Shown in pieces: positions 36,903 to 45,343 of a stretch of DNA of 64,000 nucleotides. The stretch lies in NCBI RefSeq assembly GCF_011022235.1, contig NZ_JAAIYP010000001.1:20296-84295 (forward strand), given 5' to 3'. The notes under the pieces were generated by a model that was not told the DNA's origin, made no database searches, and saw only the letters and a program-made list of their open reading frames with translations. This DNA is from Magnetospirillum aberrantis SpK. Its GTDB lineage: Bacteria; Pseudomonadota; Alphaproteobacteria; Rhodospirillales; Magnetospirillaceae. Position numbers and translations under genes: made by a program. Every line of letters begins with the position of its first letter. Position 1 is the first letter of the stretch.

Positions 36903-37625
36903 ATGCTCGATGGCAAACGGGTCTTGGCGGTCATTCCCGCCCGCGGCGGATCCAAAGGCGTCCCCCGGAAGAACCTTCGCCCCCTCTGCGGCCGTCCCCT
37001 GATCGGCTGGAGCATCGAAGAAACGGCCAAGTCCCTCCTGATCGACCGGCTGGTGGTCAGCACCGAGGATGAGGAAATCGCCAGAACCGCGCGCGATCTT
37101 GGCGCCGAGGTCCCCTTTCTGCGCCCGGCCGAATTCTCGACCGACACCGCCCGCCCCGAGGACGCCATCGTCCACCTGTTGCGCACTCTCGACGACACCT
37201 TCGACTATGTGGCCATGCTGCATTCCACGGTGCCGCTGCGCCGGGTCGAGGACGTGGACGGCACCTTGCGCGCCTGCCATGACCGCGGCGCAACCGCGGC
37301 GGTCGCGTGCTGCGTTCCCGGCAAGACGCCGTTTTGGATGCTGACCGAGAACGCCGATGGCCGCATGGTGCCGCTGATGGGATGGGATGGCTTCGTCCGG
37401 CGGCGCCAGGATCAGCCCAAGGTGCTGATTCCCACCGGCGCCGTCTTCGTGTCGCGGGTCGAGGCTTTCTTGCAAACCGCCAATTTCTACGGCGCCGACA
37501 CGGTCCCCTATGAGATGCCGGCCGAACGGGCGGTGGACATCGACACGCCCCTGGACTTCCAGATGTGCGAATTCATGATGGCGCGGGGCATGCGCACCGG
37601 CCAAGGAGACGAAATGAATGGCTGA
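36903..37625 (+). CDS. neuA: CMP-nonulosonate (acylneuraminate) cytidylyltransferase
   Basis: This 240-residue enzyme activates a sialic-acid-like sugar with CTP. The N-terminal IPARGGSKGVPRKNLRPL is the CTP-binding motif; STEDEEIARTARDLGAEVPF and the closing AVDIDTPLDFQMCE are typical of the NeuA/LegF/PseF family. Sequence alone does not say whether the substrate is neuraminic, legionaminic or pseudaminic acid; legB in the window favours legionaminic. It overlaps neuB by eight bases and opens the nonulosonate operon. Confidence 0.9.
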   Translation: MLDGKRVLAVIPARGGSKGVPRKNLRPLCGRPLIGWSIEETAKSLLIDRLVVSTEDEEIARTARDLGAEVPFLRPAEFSTDTARPEDAIVHLLRTLDDTFDYVAMLHSTVPLRRVEDVDGTLRACHDRGATAAVACCVPGKTPFWMLTENADGRMVPLMGWDGFVRRRQDQPKVLIPTGAVFVSRVEAFLQTANFYGADTVPYEMPAERAVDIDTPLDFQMCEFMMARGMRTGQGDEMNG

Positions 37626-38676
37626 TTCGGTACGGATCGGCGCGCGCGCCGTCGGCGCGGGACACCCGTGCTACGTTCTCGCCGAAGCGGGAGTGAACCA
37701 CAACGGCAGTTGGGACCTGGCGGTGGAACTGGTGCGCGCCGCCAAGCGCGCCGGTGCCGACGCGGTCAAGTTCCAGACCTTCCGGGCCAACCGCCTGATC
37801 ACCGCCAGCGCCCCCAAGGCGGCCTATCAGCTGCGAACCACCGACGGCGGGGAAAGCCAGACCGAGATGTTGCGGAAACTGGAGATGCCCGAGGACTGGC
37901 ATCCCCGGCTGATCAAGCTGTGCCGCGACGAGGGAATCGAGTTCCTGTCCACGCCCTACAGCTTCGAGGACGTGGATTTGCTTGTCTCCATGGGGGTGGG
38001 CGCGCTGAAACTGGCGTCGATCCACTGTGCCGAACCGCCCTTTGTCGCCTATGCCGCCAAGACCGGGTTGCCGCTGATCCTGGCCACCGGCATGGCCACC
38101 CTGGCCGAGGTCGACGCCGCCGTGCGTGCCGCCCGCTCGGTCGGCAACGAGCAAGTGGTGTTGCTGCAATGCACCACCGACTATCCCGCCCGTCTGGAGG
38201 ACGCCAACGCCCGCGCCATCCCGGTCATGCGGCAGGCCTTTCAATTGCCCGTCGGCTATTCCGACCACACCGAAAGCCACATTCCGTGCGTGGCGTCGGT
38301 AGCGCTTGGCGCCTGTCTGGTGGAGAAGCACCTGACGCTGGACCGCGCCATGCCGGGCCCCGACCACGCCGCCTCGTTCGATCCCGGCCAGTTCGCCGCC
38401 CTGGTCCAGGCCATCCGCGAGACCGAGCGATGCCTGGGCAACGGCATCAAACAACCCTGTGCGGTCGAGGTGCAAAACGCCAAGACCATGCGGCGAAGCC
38501 TGGCCGCCCGCCGCGACCTCTTGGCCGGCGACGTGCTGGACGAAGCCGACGTGGCGTTGCTGCGACCCGCCTCGGGACTGCGCCCTTACCTGCTGCCGGA
38601 ACTGCTGGGCCGCCGGCTGGTTCGCGACGTCCCTGCCGGCACCCCGTTCCGCCTGGGGGATTTCGATGGCGAATGA
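37618..38676 (+). CDS. neuB: Nonulosonic (N-acetylneuraminic/legionaminic type) acid synthase
   Basis: This 352-residue synthase condenses a 2-acetamido sugar with phosphoenolpyruvate to give a nine-carbon keto acid. The barrel shows AEAGVNHNGSWDLA, VKFQTFRANRLIT, EFLSTPYSFEDVD and CTTDYPA. A C-terminal SAF (antifreeze-like) domain follows from about residue 285 (LAARRDLLAGDVLDE). It lies between the cytidylyltransferase and a GNAT gene, all overlapping. The substrate subclass (NeuB, LegI or PseI) is not certain. Confidence 0.93.
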   Translation: MADSVRIGARAVGAGHPCYVLAEAGVNHNGSWDLAVELVRAAKRAGADAVKFQTFRANRLITASAPKAAYQLRTTDGGESQTEMLRKLEMPEDWHPRLIKLCRDEGIEFLSTPYSFEDVDLLVSMGVGALKLASIHCAEPPFVAYAAKTGLPLILATGMATLAEVDAAVRAARSVGNEQVVLLQCTTDYPARLEDANARAIPVMRQAFQLPVGYSDHTESHIPCVASVALGACLVEKHLTLDRAMPGPDHAASFDPGQFAALVQAIRETERCLGNGIKQPCAVEVQNAKTMRRSLAARRDLLAGDVLDEADVALLRPASGLRPYLLPELLGRRLVRDVPAGTPFRLGDFDGE

Positions 38677-39139
38677 TCCCTGCCGCCTGCGGCTGCTGAC
38701 CGATGCGGACGCGGGCCCACTGGCCGCCCTGCTGGGCTCACAGCGGCTCGAATATCTCAGGGATTTCTTTCCCTTCGCCTTCGACCTTCCCACCATCCGG
38801 GCGCAACTGGCCCAGGCGGCGAAAGATCGGTTCTGGGCGATCGAAGCCGATGGCGCCGTGGTCGGCATGGTCATGCTGCGGGGCATGGACGCGGGCTATG
38901 CCCGCCCGAGCTTCGGCATCGTCGTCGCCGAAACCGCGGCCGGGCGCGGCTTCGGCCGTCAGGCGCTGGACTTCGCCATCCGCTGGGCCGAGGAAAACGA
39001 CATTCCCGGCATTTTCCTGAAGGTGGCGGAGGACAACGCCGCCGCCCGCCGCCTTTACGAGGAGGCGGGATTCCGGTTCGAGGGCGTCTGCCCCGACATC
39101 GGTCATCGCATGTACGTTCTGCCGCTGCCGAGGCGTTGA
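38666..39139 (+). CDS. GNAT N-acetyltransferase
   Basis: This 157-residue GCN5-type acetyltransferase has the acetyl-CoA loop AETAAGRGFGRQALDFAI and the ending NAAARRLYEEAGFRFEG. The overlap with neuB and its place in the operon suggest it acetylates the amino sugar, like LegH or PseH in nonulosonate pathways, though a ribosomal-protein-type acetyltransferase ancestry is visible. Start ATG 38666 lies inside the end of neuB. Confidence 0.85.
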   Translation: MANDPCRLRLLTDADAGPLAALLGSQRLEYLRDFFPFAFDLPTIRAQLAQAAKDRFWAIEADGAVVGMVMLRGMDAGYARPSFGIVVAETAAGRGFGRQALDFAIRWAEENDIPGIFLKVAEDNAAARRLYEEAGFRFEGVCPDIGHRMYVLPLPRR

Positions 39140-40023
39140 TGGCCATCTACGTTTCCACCGGCGCCTTCCGGTCCCGCGACCTCGGCGAGATCGTCGAACT
39201 GGCGCTGACCAACCGCATCACCCACCTGGAGCTCAGTTCGGGCGCCGCCCACGAGCCCAGGCTGGACGCATGCATCGAACGATTGCTGGCCAACGGGGTC
39301 TCCCTGGCCGTGCACAATTACTTTCCCGCTCCGGCGGAACCATTCGTGCTCAATCTCGGCGCCCTGGACCCATCGGTTCGCGAACGGTCCAAGCGCCATG
39401 TCCGCGAATGCATCGACCTGTGCGCCCGGCTGCATCTGCCCTATTACAGCCTGCACGCGGCCTACGGCCTGCCGGTGCGGGCCCAGGACCTCGGCAACCC
39501 ACAGGCCCAGGTAGCGCTCGCCGAGCGCGACGGCCTGCCCGCGCGCGACGAGGTCTATGGGGTGTTCGTCGACGCGGTGCGCGAAATGGCCGCCTATGGC
39601 AGCGCCCGCGACGTGGACCTTCTGATCGAAAACAACGCCCTTTCGGTCCCCTATATGGAGGCGCGGAAGGCCGACCCCTTCTTGCTGACCACGGCCGAGG
39701 AAAGCGAGCGTTTCATCGCGGATGCGGCCTCGCCGCATGTCGGCTTGCTGGTGGACGTCGCCCACGCCCGGGTTTCCTCGGCCGCGTTGGGACGCGACGC
39801 CGAGGATTTCCTGCGCCGGACACTGCCGTTGGCCCGTTGCGTCCATCTCTCGGACAACGACGGCCGCGAGGACCAGAACCTGCCGTTCCGCGAGGATTCG
39901 TGGTTCTGGCCGCTGCTCAAACCCCATGCCGACCGGCTCGACTTCGTCATCGAGGTCTACAATCTGGCGCCCGAAACCATCCGGCAGCAATTGGAGCTGG
40001 CCCGGACCCTTCTGTATTCATGA
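39139..40023 (+). CDS. Sugar phosphate isomerase/epimerase-like TIM barrel
   Basis: This 294-residue protein belongs to the xylose-isomerase/endonuclease-IV-like fold. Metal-ligand candidates are H in YYSLHAAYGLP, E in VDLLIENNALS, D and H in LVDVAHARVS and H in CVHLSDNDG, with a final E in FVIEVYNL. It probably isomerises or epimerises a sugar or sugar acid in the nonulosonate pathway, but no specific reaction can be assigned. ATG 39139 overlaps the previous TGA by one base, and its own stop overlaps the next gene as ATGA. Confidence 0.82.
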   Translation: MAIYVSTGAFRSRDLGEIVELALTNRITHLELSSGAAHEPRLDACIERLLANGVSLAVHNYFPAPAEPFVLNLGALDPSVRERSKRHVRECIDLCARLHLPYYSLHAAYGLPVRAQDLGNPQAQVALAERDGLPARDEVYGVFVDAVREMAAYGSARDVDLLIENNALSVPYMEARKADPFLLTTAEESERFIADAASPHVGLLVDVAHARVSSAALGRDAEDFLRRTLPLARCVHLSDNDGREDQNLPFREDSWFWPLLKPHADRLDFVIEVYNLAPETIRQQLELARTLLYS

Positions 40024-41483
40024 AAGAACGCAAAATGGCTAATGCTCGCCTTGAAAACATGGTGGCGCCCACCGACGCGACCTTGAAGCAGGTCATGAAC
40101 CTGATGAGCGCCAACACCATCGGCGTGGTCTTCATCTGCGATTCCGACGGCATCCTGCGCGGCGTGATCACCGATGGCGACATCCGCCGTGCGTTTCTGA
40201 CGGGCGCCACCGTGGAACAGCCGTGCCAGCCCTATCTCCGCCCCAGCTACACCGCCGGCCGCGTCGGCGTCCCGCGCAACGAGAACCTGGCCCTGATGTC
40301 GCGCCGCATCCTCCACCTGCCGCTGGTGGACGCAGACGGCCGACTGGTGGATTACCTGTCCTGGAAGGACATGTGGCATGTGCCGCTGGTCAGCCCGTCG
40401 CTGTCCGGCAACGAGCTGCGATACGTGGAGGAATGCATCAGCACCGGCTGGATTTCCTCGCAAGGCCCCTTCATCCAGCGTTTCGAAGCCATGGCCCGCG
40501 ACTTTCTTGGCACGGGATTCGCCCTGTCCACCGCCAACGGCACGCTGTCCCTGCAACTGGCCATCCAGGCACTGGACATCGGCCCCGGTGACGAGGTGAT
40601 CGTCCCCAACTTCACCTTCGGCGCCTCGGCCAACGCGGTGATGCAACGCGGCGCCACGCCCGTTTTCGCCGACATCGACCCGGCAAGCTGGACCTTGTCC
40701 CCCGAATCCGTCGCCGCGCTGGTCGGGCCGCGCACCAAGGCGATCATGCCGGTCCACATCTATGGCCAGGCTTGCGACATGGACCCGATCATGGACATCG
40801 CCCGCAGCCACGGCCTCAAGGTGATCGAGGATTGCGCCGAGGCCCTGGGCGCCGAATACAAGGGGCGCCGCGTCGGCTCGATCGGCGACGTCGGCTGCTT
40901 CAGCTTCTTCGCCAACAAGATCATCACCACCGGGGAGGGCGGACTGGTCACCGTCAACGATCCCCAGCTATACGAACGCCTGAAGATGCTTCGCGACCAT
41001 GGCGTCAAGCCGGAACGCCGCTATTGGCACCTGGAGCCCGGAACCAACTGCCGCATGACCAACCTGCAAGCGGCGCTCGGCGTAGCCCAGATGGAGCGCG
41101 TCGACGAGTTCCTGGCGTTGCGCGACCGGCTCGCCGAACGCTATGACGCCGAACTGGCCGGCATTCGCGGCATCGTGCCCCACCGTGCCGCCAATTGGGG
41201 GCGCAAGGTGTGTTGGCTTTATTCGGTGGTGGTGGAGCCCGAGTCCTTCGGCATGGACCGGGACAGCCTGTTGGCGGCGCTGCGCGAATTGGGCGTCGAG
41301 GCCCGCCCGGTGTTTCCCGCCCTCGACGACCAGCCGGCCTTTGTCGGCTCGCGCGCAGGCGACGTCGAGGCCAGCCGCTCCCTTGCCGTCAACGGCTTGT
41401 CCCTGCCCACCGGCAACGAAATGTCGGTGATCGAGGTCGTCCGGGTGGTGGAAGCCCTGCGCATTCTTGGCCGGACCGAATGA
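40020..41483 (+). CDS. CBS-pair fused to DegT/DnrJ/EryC1 (LegC-like) aminotransferase
   Basis: This 487-residue fusion carries a CBS tandem domain at residues 1-125 (TLKQVMNLMSANTIGVVFI, VITDGDIRRAFL, LPLVDADGRLVDYLSWKD) followed by a full PLP-dependent sugar aminotransferase. The cofactor lysine is K300 in FFANKIITTGEGG, with EDCAEALGAEYKG ahead of it. The enzyme would aminate a 4-keto sugar, as LegC, PseC or perosamine synthase do. CBS pairs usually sense adenine nucleotides, so the fusion may link amination to energy state. ATG 40020 is coupled to the previous stop; ATG 40035 is possible. Confidence 0.9.
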   Translation: MKERKMANARLENMVAPTDATLKQVMNLMSANTIGVVFICDSDGILRGVITDGDIRRAFLTGATVEQPCQPYLRPSYTAGRVGVPRNENLALMSRRILHLPLVDADGRLVDYLSWKDMWHVPLVSPSLSGNELRYVEECISTGWISSQGPFIQRFEAMARDFLGTGFALSTANGTLSLQLAIQALDIGPGDEVIVPNFTFGASANAVMQRGATPVFADIDPASWTLSPESVAALVGPRTKAIMPVHIYGQACDMDPIMDIARSHGLKVIEDCAEALGAEYKGRRVGSIGDVGCFSFFANKIITTGEGGLVTVNDPQLYERLKMLRDHGVKPERRYWHLEPGTNCRMTNLQAALGVAQMERVDEFLALRDRLAERYDAELAGIRGIVPHRAANWGRKVCWLYSVVVEPESFGMDRDSLLAALRELGVEARPVFPALDDQPAFVGSRAGDVEASRSLAVNGLSLPTGNEMSVIEVVRVVEALRILGRTE

Positions 41484-41490
41484 GGCAGCC

Positions 41491-41640
41491 ATGACCGCGA
41501 ACAAGCAAAGACCCGTCGCCGTGGCGTTGTGCATCGCATGGCTGTTCGTGGTGACGGTGTCCTACTTCACCTACAACGCCGACTATTATCGAGAGAAGAC
41601 CCGCACCTTCTCTGACTTCATCGCAAGGCGTCTCGGATGA
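41491..41640 (+). CDS. 49-residue one-helix membrane peptide, second copy type
   Basis: A small protein, MTANKQRPVAVALCIAWLFV and onward, has a basic N-terminus, one membrane helix (about residues 9-27) and a charged tail ending RRLG. It starts eight bases after the aminotransferase stop and ends in ATGA with the next gene. The plan, length and junction match the peptide at 33618, and each precedes a member of the same GT-C-like family. Function is unknown. Confidence 0.7.
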   Translation: MTANKQRPVAVALCIAWLFVVTVSYFTYNADYYREKTRTFSDFIARRLG

Positions 41641-43550
41641 CCACCCTGTTCCTGTCCCTGTTCGCGCTGGTCACCATCGGGGCGGGAACCAGCCTGCTTG
41701 CCGGGCTGGGCGCCGCACGGCACTTCGCCACGGATGCGCGGTTGGCCGTCGCTTTCGGCCTGGGGTGTCTGCTGCTCTACGTCGCCGTCGCCACGGTCGG
41801 CCCCTTTCGCCTGGACGTGGCCAGCGTCGGCGCCATCGCCGCCGCCATGGCCGCCATGGCCGTTCCCGCATGGATCGGCTGGTTCCGTCACCTGTGCCGC
41901 CTGGACCTGCGGGCGTCCGTGCAAGACGGTCTTGCCTGGTGCCGCGCCAACCCGGCCGTCGCCGGCCTGATGGCGGTCATCTCGCTCAGCCTGCTGTCGC
42001 TGGTGGTCCAGGGGATGGCCCCGCCCAACGACTACGACAGCCTGATGTACCACATCGCCATTCCCCGCCGGGACCTGGAACAGGGATACATCGGACCGAA
42101 CTGGGAACAGAGCCTGTTCTCGTTCTTCCCGGCCCTGGCCGAGCATATGTATCGGGTGGCCCTGGTCCTGTCCGGCGAAGCGGCGGCACAGTCCATCACC
42201 GCCCTGTTCGGAATTGCCCTGGCGCTGGGCACCCATGCCCTGGCCCGGCAGCTTGGCCTTGGCCCGGTGACAAGCGCGCTTGCGGTGCTGATGGCCATTT
42301 CGGTGCGTGCCACCGTCTGGGAACTGGCGACCTGCGAGGTCGAGGCGGTCCTGGGCTGCTATGTCGTGCTGCTGCTGCTGGCCTATCTGCGGTGGCGCGA
42401 GGAGAAAAGCCTCGGGTTGATGCTTCTGCTGGGCCTTCTGGCCGCCGCCGGGGTGGCGACCAAGTACCATGGCCTGACCGTCGCCCTGGGCCTGGCGCCG
42501 TTGGTCCTGTGGGAAAGCGTCCGCCGTCCCCGTCTGCTGGCGCAGGTTCTGGCCGGCGCGGCGGTGGCGCTGGGCGTTCTGGCGCCACATCTGATCCGCG
42601 ACTTCATCTATACCGGCAACCCGATCTTTCCGGTGATGAACCATCTGTTCGATCCCGACGGGCCGGACTTCTATCGTTATTTCGGCAGCGAGTTCGGACG
42701 GCCACGCGGGGTGCTCAACCTGCTGCGGGTCTATTGGGACGCTTCGGTGCTTCCCACCTATTATTTCGACGGTGCCATGCTGGGGACGCCCTACCTGCTG
42801 GCGTTCGCGCCCATGGCCGTGCTGGCGCGCCTGCGCTCGACGCTGCCGCTGGTCCTGGTGATCGTCGTCTACACGCTTGTCTGGTACACGACCATGTCCC
42901 AGCAAGTCCGCTTCCTGCTCCCCATCACACCACTGTTCGCGGTGTTCGCCGCCGCCGGCGCCGGCTGGCTGTGGGACAACAGCCGATGGATGGCGCGCAT
43001 AGCGGTGGTCATCGGCGCCGGCGCCCTTGCCCTTGCCCAAGCGGGATTCGTCGGCATCTATTCGGCACTGCGCCTGCCGCCGGCGCTGGGACTGGTCGAC
43101 CGGGCGAGCTATCTCGCCGGCACCCCGACCATGGACGGCAACTTCTATCTCAGCTGCCACTGGATCGAACAACGGCTGGGGGCGGACGAGCGCATCCTCA
43201 GCCTGCTCATTCCGCACTCCTATTATTGTCCTCAGTCGCGCGCAATCATTTCGCCAGCCCTGCCCGGAGAGGAGGCGTATTGGCTGCGGGGCGAAGAACT
43301 GCCGCCGTTGGACGCCCGTCAACTGGCCCAGGCGCTGCGCGAACATGCCGTGCGCTACGTGATCGTCGAAAGATCGCGTGAGTTGCGCAGCGGCCCGGCC
43401 AGCGCCCCCCGGATCGTCATCCGCGACCTCAGCACGGACCGCATCGGGCGGCTGCTCTCTCCCGTCCTTGCCCAACTGGACCCCAAATATGTCGATTCAC
43501 AATCGGCGGTTTACGACGCTGCCGAGTTGGCGGAAGCTCTCGACCGCTAG
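41637..43550 (+). CDS. GT-C-like polytopic glycosyltransferase, paralogue
   Basis: This 637-residue polytopic membrane protein is related to the one at 33761. The first periplasmic loop has APPNDYDSLMYH with D132-Y-D134 as candidate catalytic acids, then IPRRDLEQGYI; ten or more helices follow and a soluble C-terminal region of about 140 residues. The enzyme probably uses a polyprenyl-phosphate-linked sugar. It is coupled to the preceding small peptide and lies just after the nonulosonate operon, so the sugar it adds may belong to the same glycan. Confidence 0.8.
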   Translation: MTTLFLSLFALVTIGAGTSLLAGLGAARHFATDARLAVAFGLGCLLLYVAVATVGPFRLDVASVGAIAAAMAAMAVPAWIGWFRHLCRLDLRASVQDGLAWCRANPAVAGLMAVISLSLLSLVVQGMAPPNDYDSLMYHIAIPRRDLEQGYIGPNWEQSLFSFFPALAEHMYRVALVLSGEAAAQSITALFGIALALGTHALARQLGLGPVTSALAVLMAISVRATVWELATCEVEAVLGCYVVLLLLAYLRWREEKSLGLMLLLGLLAAAGVATKYHGLTVALGLAPLVLWESVRRPRLLAQVLAGAAVALGVLAPHLIRDFIYTGNPIFPVMNHLFDPDGPDFYRYFGSEFGRPRGVLNLLRVYWDASVLPTYYFDGAMLGTPYLLAFAPMAVLARLRSTLPLVLVIVVYTLVWYTTMSQQVRFLLPITPLFAVFAAAGAGWLWDNSRWMARIAVVIGAGALALAQAGFVGIYSALRLPPALGLVDRASYLAGTPTMDGNFYLSCHWIEQRLGADERILSLLIPHSYYCPQSRAIISPALPGEEAYWLRGEELPPLDARQLAQALREHAVRYVIVERSRELRSGPASAPRIVIRDLSTDRIGRLLSPVLAQLDPKYVDSQSAVYDAAELAEALDR

Positions 43551-43666
43551 GAAAAGGCATTTGAATACAACGCTCAAGGCGTCGGACACTCAAAATTTTC
43601 GAAGGCCCCAAAACTATGTTAACCTGAGCACCCTGGCCGGGATAGCGCAAGACCGCGGATAAGTAG

Positions 43667-45088
43667 ATGAAAAAAAGCCACCATATCTACATATTACTTG
43701 CGCTTACACTCGCCGTTATCGCCCTCTACATGGCTGTGCGGCCAGATAGGCTTGACCCATCCGCCGCTTTTGTTTCCGCACTTTCTTTTATTATTGGAAT
43801 TATTCCCGGATATTTCCTTATCTTTTCGCCGGACAAAGCCCGGCCCATGCCTTTGTTGCCGGCGATTGGCTTCTTTCATGCGATCATGTTGGGGCTGTCG
43901 CCACTGCTCATCAGTGGGCGCTGGGCTGAAGACGACCTTCTGGTTCGCGTGCCGCGTTTCGGCGTTGAACCGGCCCTGGTCCTGTTCGCGGGGCTTGCCC
44001 TGATGTTGGGATGCGCCTGGCTGGGGCGAACCTACCTCTTTTCCAGATTGAAGACGCCTTTGGGGCAGCGGGAGCATTCAAACGGAACCGCACGTCTGCT
44101 GCTTTGGGGCCTGCTTGCCATCCACATGGCGTTCTACGCCTTGCCGTGGGCAAACACGGTTCCCTCGCTCAGTCCGTTCGTCAGAAGCGCGGGCACCGCC
44201 GCGTTTGCCGGATTGTTGCTGATGGGATGGCGGGGGCAAATACCCCGCTGGGAGTTCGGGGCCGTCCTGCTGGTCATCTTGCCCGTCCGCTTGGTGCTGG
44301 GTTACCTCACCAGCGCCGTGGGCGAAAGCATCTATCTGTGCGGCGCCTTGCTGTTCGTTCTGTTCCATCTGCGCCCGCGCATGATCTTCGGCCTAGTGGC
44401 CGTCGTCTGCACGCTGGCGGTGCTGAGCTATAAGCCGGTGCATATCTATCGCTCGGCCGTGGTCGATCAGGGATACCTGAACGGATCGATCTCCGAGAAA
44501 CTTGGCGTGCTTGCCGCCGTGATCGTCGATCCGAGCCATTACGGCCACGACGTGAACAAATCCGACTGGGACATCGGACGCCGCCTCGCCCATGCCGAAG
44601 TGATGAACACGGTCATGGCGGCCACCCCGGAACAAGTCCCCTACTGGAACGGCAAGACTTACAAACTGCTGTTGTCCAATCTGGTGCCCCGCCTGTTGTG
44701 GCCGGACAAGCCGTTGGAGAACCAGGGCAACGAATTCGGCCGCCGTTATGGCTTCGTCAAGGCCGACAATCTGACCACCTCGATGAACCTGCCATGGCTG
44801 GTCGAAGCCTTCGTCAATTTCGGTATCCCCGGCGTTCTGGGGATTTCCGCGGCCATCGGGTTGTTGATCGGCCTCGTCGAGGCGCTGTTCAACCGGCCCG
44901 GCGCCCCCTGGCAGCTGGCCGTCAGCGCCATCATGCTGTTGCCGTTCATCAACCAAGATTCCAACCTCAGCCTGAGCATCGGCAACCTGCTGACCATCTT
45001 CGTCGCCCTGATGATCTATTTCCGGGGCGGTTTCCATGTCGGCGACTTCGCCCGACGTCGCATGGGGTGGACCACCGGCGAGCGTTGA
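43667..45088 (+). CDS. O-antigen-polymerase-like membrane protein
   Basis: This 473-residue membrane protein has ten or more helices and a large loop at about residues 260-370 (GYLNGSISEKLGVLAAV, NLVPRLLWPDKPLENQGNEFGRRYGF). The sequence NLTTSMNLPWLVEAFVNFGIPG after it recalls oligosaccharide-repeat polymerases (Wzy) and exosortase-linked polymerases. The first 200 bases are clearly AT-richer than the surroundings, which may mark transfer. The gene stands apart, with a 116-base gap before and a large palindrome after. Confidence 0.75.
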   Translation: MKKSHHIYILLALTLAVIALYMAVRPDRLDPSAAFVSALSFIIGIIPGYFLIFSPDKARPMPLLPAIGFFHAIMLGLSPLLISGRWAEDDLLVRVPRFGVEPALVLFAGLALMLGCAWLGRTYLFSRLKTPLGQREHSNGTARLLLWGLLAIHMAFYALPWANTVPSLSPFVRSAGTAAFAGLLLMGWRGQIPRWEFGAVLLVILPVRLVLGYLTSAVGESIYLCGALLFVLFHLRPRMIFGLVAVVCTLAVLSYKPVHIYRSAVVDQGYLNGSISEKLGVLAAVIVDPSHYGHDVNKSDWDIGRRLAHAEVMNTVMAATPEQVPYWNGKTYKLLLSNLVPRLLWPDKPLENQGNEFGRRYGFVKADNLTTSMNLPWLVEAFVNFGIPGVLGISAAIGLLIGLVEALFNRPGAPWQLAVSAIMLLPFINQDSNLSLSIGNLLTIFVALMIYFRGGFHVGDFARRRMGWTTGER

Positions 45089-45207
45089 TGCCAGCCGGTA
45101 TTCACGAAGCCTTTCCCAGGGACGGGTCGGACGTACCGCCGGGCAAACGCGGGGGAATGGCTTGCCTTGACGAAGGCTTCGGTGTAAGCAAACCTGACCC
45201 TTAGTGG

Positions 45208-45251
45208 AGAGAATTCGACGGAAGCGTCCGTTCGCCTCCGTCAAATTCTCT
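45208..45251. other. Large imperfect palindrome (19-bp arms)
   Basis: Arms 45208-45226 and 45233-45251 pair at 17 of 19 positions around TCCGTT. No T run follows. It lies between the polymerase-like gene and the next gene; it may end the former, or be a dispersed REP-type element. The rest of the 255-base gap shows no convincing gene. Confidence 0.55.
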
Positions 45252-45343
45252 GCACAATTCAATAGATTGGTGGACCGCCTCGCCCCGGTGTTTGGGAACC
45301 AGGCGTCTGGGCCGGACCACTGAGCCAAGCAAGGTTTTCCGCG

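Noticed and set aside
45088..45204. 38-codon frame after the polymerase-like gene
   Set aside because: No ribosome binding site, no membrane helix or conserved pattern, and unlike the two small peptides it is not coupled to a following gene.
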